A model generated the notes under the pieces. The model had not been told where the DNA came from and ran no database searches. It worked only from the letters and a program-made list of their open reading frames with translations. Position numbers and translations under genes: made by a program. From contig JYIP02000001.1 in the NCBI GenBank assembly GCA_001051155.2, positions 1,116,001 to 1,180,000 of the forward strand: 64,000 nt of DNA, read 5' to 3'. The stretch comes from Chrysoporthe austroafricana (lineage: Eukaryota > Ascomycota > Sordariomycetes > Diaporthales > Cryphonectriaceae). Positions 33,515 through 45,225 of the stretch are shown piece after piece; the stretch's first letter is position 1, and each line of letters opens with the position of its first letter.

Positions 33515-36500
33515 ATGGTTCGGATCATCCCACAGCGATTGAAGTCATCAACGCGTTCGAATAATCCGTCTACCACAAATAGTCGCGCAGCCAGCCCGAT
33601 GAGGAATAAAGGAGATTCAGCGAGCCCCGAGGGACGCAGGGAGACGGGACTGGTCTTGAACACTGTCATTTTGAGAGTATGATGATCTTGCCCCTGAGGC
33701 CGCGACGCCCAAGGAACACGCTCTGAAAAGGCACGGGTCTGACTATTCTTCTTAGGCGCGCAACTTGGCCGCTGCCGATCGGAGCGGCACCTCTGATCCA
33801 GTAAGCCTCCATGCATGCCCATGTGGCCATGTTGATGGCTGCAACCACCGGTGCTGGGCTCGGGCTGACCTTGCGCATAGTATCTCGTCTTGACACTCGG
33901 AGAAGGGAAACACCAAACCCATGCCGTACCCAAGACGCTGAACCCTGACTGGAACGAGCAATGCGAGTTCCCTGTCAATGATATCCGGCACCTGCTTATG
34001 GATGTAATATGCTGGGACAAGGATAGATTCGGCAAGGACTACTTGGGCGAGTTCGACCTTGCCCTCGAGGAGATCTTCGCCAATGGGCATTTTGAGCAGA
34101 AGCCCAAGTGGTTTCCACTGAAGAGCAAGAGGTCTGGAAAGCAGGCCGCCAAGGTCTCCGGGGAGGTCCTCCTGCAATTCACACTGTACGACACGAACAA
34201 CCCGGACGCATCGGATACTGAGATATATTCCAAATTCTCGGCTCTATGTAAATCAGTGCCGGAGGCCGAGTCGTCCTCCAAAGCCCCAACGCCCAACAGG
34301 ACGCCCATCTTGACTCCAACCAAGCCGAGCAATTCTCCTCCACCCCCACTCAGCCGGAGGGAAACAGATGATACTGGCGCAGAAGATGACGAAGAATATG
34401 AGGTCTATGATGACGAGACACCGGAGGAGGAGGACTTGAGCAAGCCGGAGAACATTGAGAAGCGCAAGAGGAGACTGAGAATCAAGGGCTTGAAGCGCAA
34501 GAAGAGGGAGAACCCGTACGAGTTCCTGAATGGAGGCAGCAATGATGTTGTCGGCCTCATCTTTCTCGAAATTATCAAGATCACGGATCTACCTCGGGAG
34601 TCCAACTTCACCAGGACAGGATTCGACATGGACCCCTTCGTTGTCGCGTCCCTGGGCAAGAAAACATACCGAACCAAGGTCGTGAGGCACAACCTAAATC
34701 CCGTGTACAACGAGAAGATGATATTCAACGTCCTTGGGCACGAGCAGACCTACTCCTTTGCATTTACGGTCATCGACCGAGACCGCTACACTGGCAATGA
34801 CTTCATAGCCTCCACCTCCCTACCGCTCAAGGAGCTACTGGACAAGGCACCTCAGGCTGACCCTGAGACTGGTCTCTATGCGATTAGAGAGCCGCAGGAG
34901 TATGTACCAGAAGGCTCACAATCGAAATCTCGCTTCAAGAGGTTGGGCATGTCTCGATCGAGCTCACAACAAAGCTTGAGCAAATCAGCTCGGCCATCCA
35001 TTACCAAGAATCCATCCGCGGCATCCCAAGCGGACGGTGCAGGGGAATCTGCCCCTACATCCGTGCCCAACCCAGGACTGTTAACATCCTCTGGCGATAA
35101 TCTTGCCTCTGCGGGAATGGAGACTCTGCCCGAGAGCTCTGACCCTGATTTCGCCCTGATGCAGCTGCCTCTAAAGATGAAGAACTTGGAGAAGTGGGAA
35201 GACAAGCATCGTCCTGAGCTCTATATAAGGGCCAAGTACGTGCCGTACCCCGCGCTGAGACAGCAGTTCTGGAGAGCGATGCTCAGACAATACGATACCG
35301 ACGAGAGCGGATGCATCAGCAAAGTGGAGTTGACAACTATGCTCGACACGCTTGGCTCTACCTTGAGAGACTCGACGATCGACAGTTTCTTCCAGCGCTT
35401 CCCGCACGCTGTTAATGACGGAGATATTGGGGACCTCACTGTTGACGAGGCTGTTATATGTCTCGAAGATCAGCTGCAGAAGAAGCCTAAGCCACAAACG
35501 GTTGCCGACCGTTTGAAGGACAAAGTGCCCGACTTCGCCAAGGGTCCTTCTCTGACCGTCCCCGGCGGCAAGGATCCCACCCCTGGCGAAGTCACTCCTG
35601 ATTCTGACACGGCATCCCAAAGCCAGCTCTCTATCTCAACAATTGTGGTTCCGAAGATGTCTGCCGCGGGAGAGGAGGGAGAAATATTAGACAGGGACGA
35701 CCTTAACGACCGCGGAGAAGAGCATGTAGTGGAGATCAGGGAATGTCCTATCTGCCACCAGCCGCGTCTGAATAAGCGGACAGACACCGATATTATCACG
35801 CACATTGCTACCTGCGCAAGTCAGGACTGGCGTCAGGTTAACAACCTTATGATGGCTGGGTTCGTGACTGCCAGTCAAGCTCAACGCAAGTGGTATTCCA
35901 AGGTCATCACCAAGATCTCCTACGGTGGATACAAGCTGGGTGCCAATTCTGCCAACATTTTGGTTCAAGATCGGATAACGGGACAGATCAGCGAGGAAAA
36001 GATGAGCGTGTACGTGAGACTTGGTATCAGACTGCTGTACAAGGGCCTCAAGTCCAATAATATGGAGAACAAGAGAAGTGAGTCGAATACCATCCCCAAC
36101 GAGGAAAGGACTACGCCTACTGACACAACACAGTCCGAAAGCTCCTCAAGAGCATGAGTATCAAGCAGGGCAAGAAGTACGATGATCCAGCCTCCAAGGC
36201 AGAGATCCAGGGTTTCGTCGACTTCCACAAGCTCGACATGTCCGAGGTTCTACTGTCGTTGGACGAGTTCAAGAATTTCAATGAGTTCTTCTACCGTGCG
36301 CTCAAACCAGGCGCCCGACCCTGCTCAGCGCCGGACAATCCTCACATCATCGTGTCTCCGGCTGATTGCCGGTCTGTGGTCTTCAACAAGATCAGCAACG
36401 CCACCAACGTCTGGATCAAGGGCCGGGAATTCTCTATCAGGCGCCTTCTCGGCGATGCGTATCCCGAGGATGCGGCACGGTACGAGAATAACGGTGCTCT

Positions 36501-37153
36501 TGGTATCTTCCGCCTCGCGCCGCAGGACTACCATCGTTTCCATATCCCTGTTGATGGTGTGCTGCGGCAACCGAAAACTATCGCCGGAGAATACTACACC
36601 GTCAACCCAATGGCCATCCGATCCGCCCTGGACGTCTACGGGGAGAATGTTCGCGTCATAGTACCGATCGACAGCGTCGCGCATGGTCGCGTTATGGTCA
36701 TCTGCGTGGGCGCCATGATGGTCGGCAGCACCGTAATCACCAGAAATGAGGGCGACGAGGTGAAGAGGGCTGAGGAGCTTGGCTACTTCAAGTTTGGCGG
36801 CAGCACCATTGTGCTGTTGTTTGAGGAGGGCAAGATGGTATTTGATGATGATCTGGTGGATAATTCGAACGGTGCCCTTGAGACCCTGGTAAGTGCCCTA
36901 CCTGTGGTCTAAAGCTTTACGAAATCGTCGTGCTAACGGTCCGCTTCAGATTAGGGTGGGCATGTCTGTTGGCCACTCGCCTAGCCACCCCAAGTACGCG
37001 CCTGATCAACGCAAGGACGCGAAGGACATCACGCAGCAGGAGAAGGCGGATGCCAAGAGGCGCATTCAGGGAAGCTTCAATCTTGAGGAGACAGGTGACG
37101 ACAGCAGCGACGACTCACCGCCATCAACCCAGCGGCACCCCGGCTCGGGCTAG
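33515..37153 (+). CDS. psd2: Phosphatidylserine decarboxylase, C2-domain (PSD2) type, 1120 aa
   Basis: Converts phosphatidylserine to phosphatidylethanolamine in the endomembrane system. Five exons: 33515-33676, 33756-33800, 33881-36077, 36134-36888 and 36950-37153. A first C2 domain spans about residues 45-165 (ARNLAAADRSGTSDPYLVLTLG, then TLNPDWNEQCEF). An acidic and basic linker follows, then a second C2 at about 291-410 (DMDPFVVASLGKKTYRTKVV, DRDRYTGNDF). An EF-hand loop DTDESGCISKVE lies at about 541-552. The decarboxylase domain carries YHRFHIPVDG (about 935-942) and the processing motif GGST near residue 1025, here FGGST; autocleavage at its Ser forms the pyruvoyl group. The tail of about 60 residues is charged. 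All splice phases agree. The calcium ligands suggest regulation by membrane binding (inference). Confidence 0.95.
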
Positions 37154-39928
37154 TAGGACTGGCGCTCGTATGTCTGGGGATAAATATGATGGCGCGTAAG
37201 CCTATTCTTCCTTGTCCGGGATACACATATTAAGGGTGGTAGAGCGATGGGAACAACAACCTACAATACATTGATACACTCGGAGGTCTGGAGGTCTGTA
37301 GTCTTCGTTTGTCGCACGTTGGCGGCCGCTGGCTTTCTCCTTCTGACTTTACCTAAATCATATTATCAGCGCACCGTTTTGGTGCAGAGTTCATACTTGA
37401 ACGTACTGCATTACATCTACTTCTCGCTCTGTCTTCTATTGGACATGCCGCAGCTGACTTATAAAACTCTTTCGTATCAACGTAGATGCGAGTGTCAGGG
37501 GATTTGCGCTATCTTATTATTCAGCCTCCATCCTGAACGATTAATTGTTTTGTCTTATCGCCGACAGAGACTGCGAAATGCCTAAGTCGGGCCTGGCTAA
37601 GCAGCCTTATTCTGTGACCAACTGATCGAGGAAGGAGGTGGCTTCTACAATGCGCCCAGGCAAATGAATTCTAAGGGAGTGGACTTCATGGCCGCTTTCA
37701 CGGGATTTCGTCCCGTCTCGGGAGGCGCAGGAGCACGTGCAACAGTCTTTGGGAGAGAGCGCTCCCTGCTTACCTCTGCCCCCTCGACAAACGCCTAGGG
37801 TTGAAGATGTGCTTTTGATGAAGTGTGGGTGTCTCAGGTAAGAGCTACTCAACAAAACGCATATGAGCAGACTAGTAAGGCGGTCCTACAGAACCGACCG
37901 GCCTCGTAACTTGGTTCTTCGAGGAGAGCCAAGGATTCGACTCTCGTGGTTCTACCTTCGCCCTAGCATGAGGACAAGTTCACAGACACCATCCCAAGGA
38001 AATCTGCGATACAACCGTAGAATAGAACGGTGCGAGATATCCACCAATACGGGATCGATATGATGTAGGCGTTGTCCATTTGGAGGAGTCTGACGCTGAC
38101 TGCTGCGTACCTACGACTCGAATGGTCCATACCGAGATTCAACAGTACGTCACTCGTTGCTTCTAATTGGTATGATGTGATACGATCTAGACCTATGGCT
38201 TAGGTAGGGAGTAAGCTCATCCCCCTAATGGCTCTTAAATAACGCACTGGTCGTGCTCGAGAGGGGCACGACCGTCGATTGGCCTGAAGAGCGGCATCAA
38301 CGGGACGATGATGGCCCTCGTGGTCGATTGCCCGTGGTTGAGCGATGTACGGAACTCCAGAGTTGTCTCCCCCTCTGTGAGCTGTCACCAAGGCTATCAG
38401 TTCGCATCCTGTTGCTCCTGTTGATGGTGCTAAGGACAGGTCATTCATTCGAGAGGAGGCAGAGGCAACGAACCCACGCCTTCCCACCCACCCAGATGGA
38501 CGCCCCCATCCCAAGCCTGCTCTCCCCGTCTTTAACTATGCATATTAATGCAAGAACCCCTTCTGTCGCAGTGCACACCGGTGAACTCCACCGAGGACCC
38601 ACTATCTATTGTGTAAGGCGTACGAGCGCCGAAGTGGAACGACCATCAATTGGCCTCAAGCATCTCGCAGGCGAGAAGTGTAATCACGGCTGTGGGATCG
38701 ATGTCACCTTGGGTAGCCTAACTCGTGCGATTGGTTTTTGATATCGTAGCAACCTTGGCGGTTGCTTATTATCGATTGTGATCCCAGGACACCATTACAA
38801 CCACCTCCAGAGCGTCAACAGCACTCCGATTGGGCCAATGGCAATTTGTTGGCAGTGCAGCTCACAAATCGATGCCCCGATGCTTTTTAACCCTCCACCC
38901 GGGCCAATCTCATATCGCTTGGGCTATCGTTGGAACAATCTCACTAGTTCCCGGGACGTCACGAGGCACCTCGGCGGCCTCGCTTCGGCGTATGGGCTCT
39001 CTCGCATGCACGAGTCTTGATGTAGAAGTGAGTGCAGCAGATAGCACGTAATAGCACGGATATTATTTCTTTTTCCAGGGCCCTTAATCTTCCGGCCTTC
39101 CAATTGTGCTTGGACACATTCCTTAAGCCGCGACGAGGCGGAGACGAGGCGGCGACGCCTGAGACGGGGGAAAAGAAGCCGCAATAGGCCGCCAGAAGCA
39201 TCACCACTCCCCTCCTTCCCCCCCCCCAGGACGTCATCTCTCATGGTCTTCATGACGTGTTCCGAGAAGGCAGCCCAACCCCCGAGCGTCGCCAGCGCCT
39301 GCCCACTGCTCCACTCCCGGCATAGGCCTTGGGCCTTCCGAGAGTTCCGCAGCCCGGCGCCCGGGACAGTTGCCGCGGCTCGTGTGTTTTGTTTCGTCAA
39401 ATATGCGCGCCGGCAGTGCCAGCCGGGTGCCGGAGTGTAACGTGTTTGAGCTCGCAGGTGGGCCGAGAACCATCTGGCAGTCTGGGCAGTTGATTCTCAG
39501 CCCACCGGGGACAGGGGGCGTAGGGGGCATCCTACTACTTATGCAACAGGCGCTGCCCCCCTAAGCGCAAGGTCATCACGGACGTTCGTATTCACCAGGA
39601 GTCCAGACTCCCAGGCCTTGCTTTGCCGTTGTGGGGCAGGGCTGTCGAGCAAGGGTGGCTCTCGGACATTTGGGCCTCAGACTCGAGTGACACACCACCA
39701 GGCACCACAGGATCACAGTCCGGGCCCCAACCTTATGTCGACAGTCTTTCGTTTCAGGATGCAGAGGCCCCGCCGTCTGTGCGCCTGTCAGCATGCCTCT
39801 TATATACCCTCCAGGAGCCTCTCTCTTCCATGTCTCATGCGACATCACCACACACAAGCCACCACGGATTAAATCGAGTAACCGCGCTACGCGCTGCAAA
39901 AAATCCTCACAAACACACACTGCCGCAC
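37154..39928. other. Intergenic region between PSD2 and the small-protein gene
   Basis: It contains the likely 3' UTR of the decarboxylase gene, then about 2 kb without a supported frame. A homopolymer C run lies near 39219-39228. The last 120 nt are the leader of the small-protein gene. Confidence 0.5.
39801..39806 (+). promoter_or_regulatory. TATA box of the small-protein gene
   Basis: TATATA at 123 nt before the ATG at 39929. An in-frame ATG at 39830 lies only 24 nt after it, too close to be on the mRNA if this is the core promoter. This supports the later start. Confidence 0.5.
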
Positions 39929-40243
39929 ATGATGCCCTCCTCGACCAAGTCAGGCTCGTCCTCGAGCTCCCGGGGCTCCGGCCACGCCAGGTCGTCCAGC
40001 CAGAGGAGGTCCAACGCCCACCATAACCTCGACGTGGCCGCCGGCAGCATCGAGGACGACCGCACCAACTACCGCATTATCAGGGACGGCGGCTGGGACA
40101 ACATTCACCACTTCATGCTCTCCTACGGCCTCAAGCCCTACGACCCGGATGACTACGAGACGGCCAAGACCATCATCCAGGGCTTCCGGGACAGAGGCTA
40201 CTACCGCCAGTCTGGCGAGTCTGCATCCCTGTCGAGGCGGTAG
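39929..40243 (+). CDS. Small protein with Ser-rich N-terminus and DGGWDNIHHFMLSYGLKPYD core, 104 aa
   Basis: Single exon. The first 40 residues are Ser/Arg-rich and disordered (STKSGSSSSSRGSGHARSSS). The rest is a compact segment (RIIRDGGWDNIHHFMLSYGL, then DDYETAKTIIQGFRDRGYY). It resembles the short conserved hypothetical proteins of Pezizomycotina that share a W-x-N-x2-x-FM-x-SYGLKP-x-DPDDY-x-A-K-x-I-I pattern (recognised from memory, not searched). The start is taken at the first of two tandem ATGs in a CA-rich leader downstream of TATATA; an in-frame ATG at 39830 would add 33 residues. No membrane segment or signal peptide is seen, and the function is unknown. Confidence 0.7.
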   Translation: MMPSSTKSGSSSSSRGSGHARSSSQRRSNAHHNLDVAAGSIEDDRTNYRIIRDGGWDNIHHFMLSYGLKPYDPDDYETAKTIIQGFRDRGYYRQSGESASLSRR

Positions 40244-43200
40244 GCCCCATCGTGTCTCTTCGTCGTTCTGGAACGAGGTGTTTTGCTGGTCGTGAAGATC
40301 CGAGCAGGGATGTGTATTGAACACGTAATTGAGATGTGATAAGGGAATTTGCGATTGTATACAGGTCTGGGCTGGGGATATAAGGGACGGTCCAAGAGGA
40401 ACGGTCGAACCTCACGGTTATGGAATGACACCCTGGGGGTCAAATGAATGGTTTTTCCCAATGTACAAATGTTCGACGATTTTTCGACACGACGCGGGAA
40501 ATTGAGTCGGGGGAAGGCGCCTGGCTGGAGTTGGCGTCACGGCGTGACGGTGTCAAGCAGGGTATCAAGGTTGTAACTTGGTGACTTGGACTTCCTTAGC
40601 CGTCAGTCTGTTTTCAAAATTAAGATTTTGATTTTCAACAGCCCCGAGCGTCGTCGCCGGCCCTGAGCATCAATGACCCCTGGACTCGGCGCTCGATGCC
40701 CACGTGTGGTGCTGTCCAAGAGCAGACACTCTGGCACACCGGCTCTCCGTGCTCCAGTGATGCCAGGGCATCAGATTGTATTGCCATGCTGATGATCCGC
40801 TCTTGTCTGATTCCGACTCAGGAAATTGACGTCGCATTCCCTCCTCAATGACAATGACGGATCGTTCAATCTTGGAACAGGACGAGCTTGCATGACGAGC
40901 TGGTTCTTTCAACAATGTGACGTCAGCAGACCCTTCGCACCGGTCATTGAACGGGTCCAATATTACAGACTGCCTTTTTCGGTCTGCCCCAGCCCCCGGA
41001 CTGGACCTGACTCGGGCGTGGCACGCGTGGGCAGTGTCACGCTGTGTCCAATGTTGCCCACCTCGATGAGATGCCATTCATCTTGTTATTGGCCAGCACA
41101 GCACGTGAATGCTAAATTCTGGCAAATACTGGGATCTGCGCTGCAACATAATTCTCTCGAGCACGTCGCTCGTACTGGGTACATCTAGATGCTCAGATCA
41201 GACGCCTTGCGCCTCAGCATAAGCTCAAGGCCGGACGTCAGAATTTTCCCAGCCCTCTCTAAAATTAATTATCCATGCATTGTGAGACTTCCTGGCCCCT
41301 CGTATGAATTGTCAATGGTCTATCGACAAAATGCCGCAGTCTGGCGCTGTCATTGGTCTTGCCTTGGCGAACTATCTGCTAAAGCGGCTGTGATCCATCT
41401 TCTAGGGCTGGCTGAGACATCGTCAGGAAACCTGTTCGTCATGCCACGCGACTAATGCAGGTACTGCTTGTTTGTCTGAGTCATGTCCGAGCAGCCGATC
41501 TACTTGGGGGACGTACGAATAGAATTCTCTTGTACATAGGGACATCGGTACACCGTCCGCGAAACACCGACTTCTGCGCAACGGACCGCTTTGATGTCTC
41601 TCGACGTCGTTGTCCGCCGGGGTGGAACCATCCGGCATCCGGGCACCGCCACAGCGAATGCTAGGCCCCCGGGTTTACCACGAAAGACAGCCAGGGTTAT
41701 TTCTGTTCTTGATATTCCAATATGCCCGCGGAAGATCTGGATCCGATTGCCGAGTGCTACTTTGTGCCTGACAGCTCCAAAGACAATTGGTAAGCCATCT
41801 GGACAGGTGCTGCTTCCTGGACGGCGGATGCGTCTTGATAATTTAACCCGTTCTATCTCAACTACCAGGACGTAGCTCTCTCCGACACAAATCTATCTGA
41901 TCCATGTCCCGCAGCGCTTCTTGGGCTATGCTGTCGTTACTGACTGGTTGCGAGGGTATCCTAATGAAGATAATATAGCCGGAGGGAAGAAGAGCAAAGG
42001 ACGACGATGTTGCTAATTGAAGATTCAATCTATGTACGACTAATAAAACTGCAATACGTGAAGTATTTAGATTGGCCTTAAGAACTTCGTCGTGGGGGCT
42101 GAATGTCCCATTCCAGTCAAGCAGATGTAGGAGAGGTGAACGAGGCATCTGGTTGACGAGAAAACTCGTGCTTTAATTTTACAGCTATAATCAACGCATT
42201 ATTTCATGTGTCTTTGGAAACCACCAAATCTCTACGGCAGAGAAATGTCGGTAATTTAGTATAAAGAAGTAAAGAAATACTTGTGCAGGAGACTTGCAAA
42301 ATTAGTGATTACAATTTCCATTCTCACTCACTAACTCAGCAGTCCCGAATATGACCTTTCAACAAGGGATGCGAGTATCGGATCTTGGGTCTGGTATGTG
42401 ATCGTCAGCGGCCATACTTGTTGTTTAGGGTGTCGGGTAGCCTCCGAATTCTTCATTGAAACATCCAAGCGATGCGGTTCTCGTCTGGAATTTATGCTAG
42501 CGGGTTTGCCACTAGATCAAATGGGATAGGCTTCTGAAGAAGCTCTTTGAGTGAAGCGGGCTGTTGGACTGTTGACTAACGCGTGTGGCCGATTAATTAG
42601 GTTGTCAAACCTAGACACCTACTGAACGCTGGTCATACCAAGTTCGGCGGGCATTCACGGGCGCAGTCCAGAATTGTGCAGTCCGAGACCTTTATATGAA
42701 ACGAATGTGGAAAATTTGTTTCTAGGCTGCGAAAGGCCACGAAATTGTGGTATGTCTGCTATAGCGTCCGGTGTATAGAGGGGCTTGATATTTCCCCTCT
42801 CATAAGCTATATGTTTTCACTCTCGGAAGGGCACGTGCCCAATTTTCGCCTTTGATGCTCTGTATGAGATACATCTCGGTAAAATGTATTCATTAGATTC
42901 TCTATTCAGAAAACTCTCATTTTGTAATAGTTCTACATTATCTACACTGATCACTCGACGGCAACGGAATGCTGGCTGTCATTCCGGCGGTCAGTGTATG
43001 CTCATTTGCGCCTAACTGCCCTTTTCAGTCTTTTCAATTCGTGTAGGATTGTTTTTCTACACCTCACGATGTGGGCTTATCCGGCATCGGTATAGTCCGT
43101 GTATACTACTGATGCGGAGAACCTGGTATGCAGGCTGCAGGATGGCTTGCTTTGTGGGAACAATTGAGATATAGAGCCCCTTGATTTAGATAGACGCTTT

Positions 43201-43396
43201 GACTATTGCACTGTAGACTGTTAAGTCGGGATTTTGTGCTGAGCATTACATAACGGTTCAGGGTCTCCACCGTCGTGCCTAGGCGGTCTTTCTAGAGGCA
43301 TATAATTGAAGTTTGGACGTCAGGGTTCTCAAAGTTTAACTTCTCGGCCTCGCCCACTCCGTCGATGCCTGTTGACGATTAATAGCATTAGCAGTC
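40244..43396. other. Gene-free, increasingly AT-rich region before the mannanase pseudogene
   Basis: No coding exon was recognised. From about 42.1 to 43.35 kb the DNA is visibly richer in A and T and full of stops, in contrast to the GC-rich coding DNA around it. No terminal repeats or transposase motifs were found. It may be decayed accessory sequence. Confidence 0.45.
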
Positions 43397-44738
43397 ATGA
43401 GGCTCTCAGGGTTATATTTCTGGAGTGCTTTGGCTATCATAGCGTTGGTTCTGCCTGCTGCTACCCTGCATATAGATAATAATCAGCCCCTTCCCGTATA
43501 TCCTATTGGGCAAATTTGTGGACCAAATGCGAAAGTAGCAGGGCGACTCTTTGACATTGACGAAAAGGTTGAGTACTTCGCAGGTACGTCGGACGATCTT
43601 TGGGGGGCAATATCTTCCCAGGTCATCAACGTTCGTCTCCAATGTGTATAATTAATCAAATGCTGAACGCGGTAGAAACACAGGAAGCAACGCTTGGTGG
43701 CTCGCACACTTGAGCAACAACTCAGACATCGACACCGCCCTGAGCGAAGTAGCCAAGGTCCTCTCGGTTTCCAGCCCTTCGCGTTGCAGCACATCCACTA
43801 ACACCGTGGTTTAGACCCAATATAAGATTCTCCGCGTCTGGGGCTTCGGCGACGTGAATACTCTCCCGGACCCGTCCAACACGGGTCCGAACAAGGTCTA
43901 CTTCCAGGTTCTCAACTCGACGGGTAGCTATATCAACTATGGCTCGGACGGTCTTCAGCGGCTCGACTACGCCGTGCACTCGGCCGAGCAGCACGGGGTC
44001 ACCTCGTCCTCAACTTCGTGATCAACTGGTCCGACTACGGCGGCATCGCGGCGTACACCGCGGCCTTCGGCGCCAATGCCACCGGGTGGTTCACGGACCC
44101 GACCAGCCAGGAGGTTTACCGCAACTACATCGACGTGATCGTGAGCCGATACAGGGTGTCGCCGGCGGTGTACTGGGTGCGACACCTCCGTGCTGACTGA
44201 GTGGGCGACCGCCACGTCTAGGTACATCAAGAGCCTGGATGCCGACCACCCAGTGACGCTGGGCGACGAGGGCTGGTTTGCGCCTGCAGACCTCCCATTC
44301 GTCTTCAGCGATGACGACAGCTCCGCGTACGACGGCTCCTCCGGCGTGGACTGGGTCGTGAATCTTAAGATCCAGAGCCTTGATTACGGGACCTTTCATT
44401 TGTATCCGGAATCGTGGGGGTACAACTATACTTGGGGCAACGAGTGGATTCTCTAGCATGATGAGGTCGGGCAGGAGATCGGGAAGCCGGTGATCTTGGA
44501 GCAGTACGGGGGGCCATTCACCGGAAACCACACTCCGTATTATAAGCCGTGGCAGGACACGGTGCTCAAGAGTGGTGTGGCGACAGACCAGGTGTGGCAG
44601 TTTGGGACGTACGACTTGAGCGTGCCTGCGGCAGATCTGGGGGATGTGGACTCGATCTATTATAATAGCTCAGAGTATAAGGTGTTGGGTTTTAAGCATG
44701 CGGCTGAGATGTTGAATAAGAAGGCCTGGGAAATATAG
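43397..44738 (+). pseudogene. Broken GH5 (subfamily 7-like) endo-beta-1,4-mannanase
   Basis: The ancestral enzyme cuts the mannan backbone outside the cell. Exons read as 43397-43583 (signal peptide MRLSGLYFWSALAIIALVLP and DIDEKVEYFAG), 43684-43757 (NAWWLAHLSNNSDIDTALSE) and 43815 onward ([18 protein letters not shown]). Three lesions destroy it. First, one base is lost near 44001-44003 between AEQHG and [14 protein letters not shown]. Second, about 30 nt are missing near 44171-44178, between [10 protein letters not shown] and [10 protein letters not shown]; this removes the WELGNEPR block with the acid/base Glu. Third, a TAG at 44454-44456 replaces what is probably CAG, between GNEWIL and HDEVGQEIGKP. 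The nucleophile region VILEQYGGP (Glu codon 44499-44501) and the end (NKKAWEI, then TAG) remain. The intron 2 donor GTCCTC is also poor. Confidence 0.9.
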
Positions 44739-45185
44739 ATCGATGATGAAGCGATGCTGTTCACTGGCCTAGAATGATACAACTCACCATAATATCGGTG
44801 CGGGTCTCTTATGTTCGGCTGGGAATGTGCTGAGCATACTTTCTTGAAGTCCATGATGTCTCAAAAAGAAAAACCTGCTGTCGCTAACTGGCAAAATTCT
44901 TATGACAAGACCAAACACCGTCTGTCATATTTAGACGGGCGCACGGCTTAAGACTAAGCAGCAAATCGACGCAACGATGCAAGACTCTACGCGTCGACCG
45001 GACGGACTCATTCGAGCCTGCGATAAACTTGGTCGAAATTTGCAAGTCAATAAATAACAGCTGCCGTGCTCCCGTCCCGGGCCGGCATTATGTGATAAGA
45101 GTCTCGTTCCGAATGGAGATGTTCATACCCACAGACCCTCAAAAGTTTTTATATATTTTTCCTCCCCCCCCGGCCAAATATACAT

Positions 45186-45225
<40 letters not shown>

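Noticed and set aside
33890..36157. Decarboxylase gene taken as two separate genes
   Set aside because: The splice from 36077 to 36134 joins C2, EF-hand and catalytic parts in one frame (KRIRKLLKSMS), as in PSD2 proteins.
37895..37965. AAGGATTCGACTCTCGTGG, resembling a tRNA T-arm
   Set aside because: The stem pairs only out of register, and no cloverleaf could be folded by hand.
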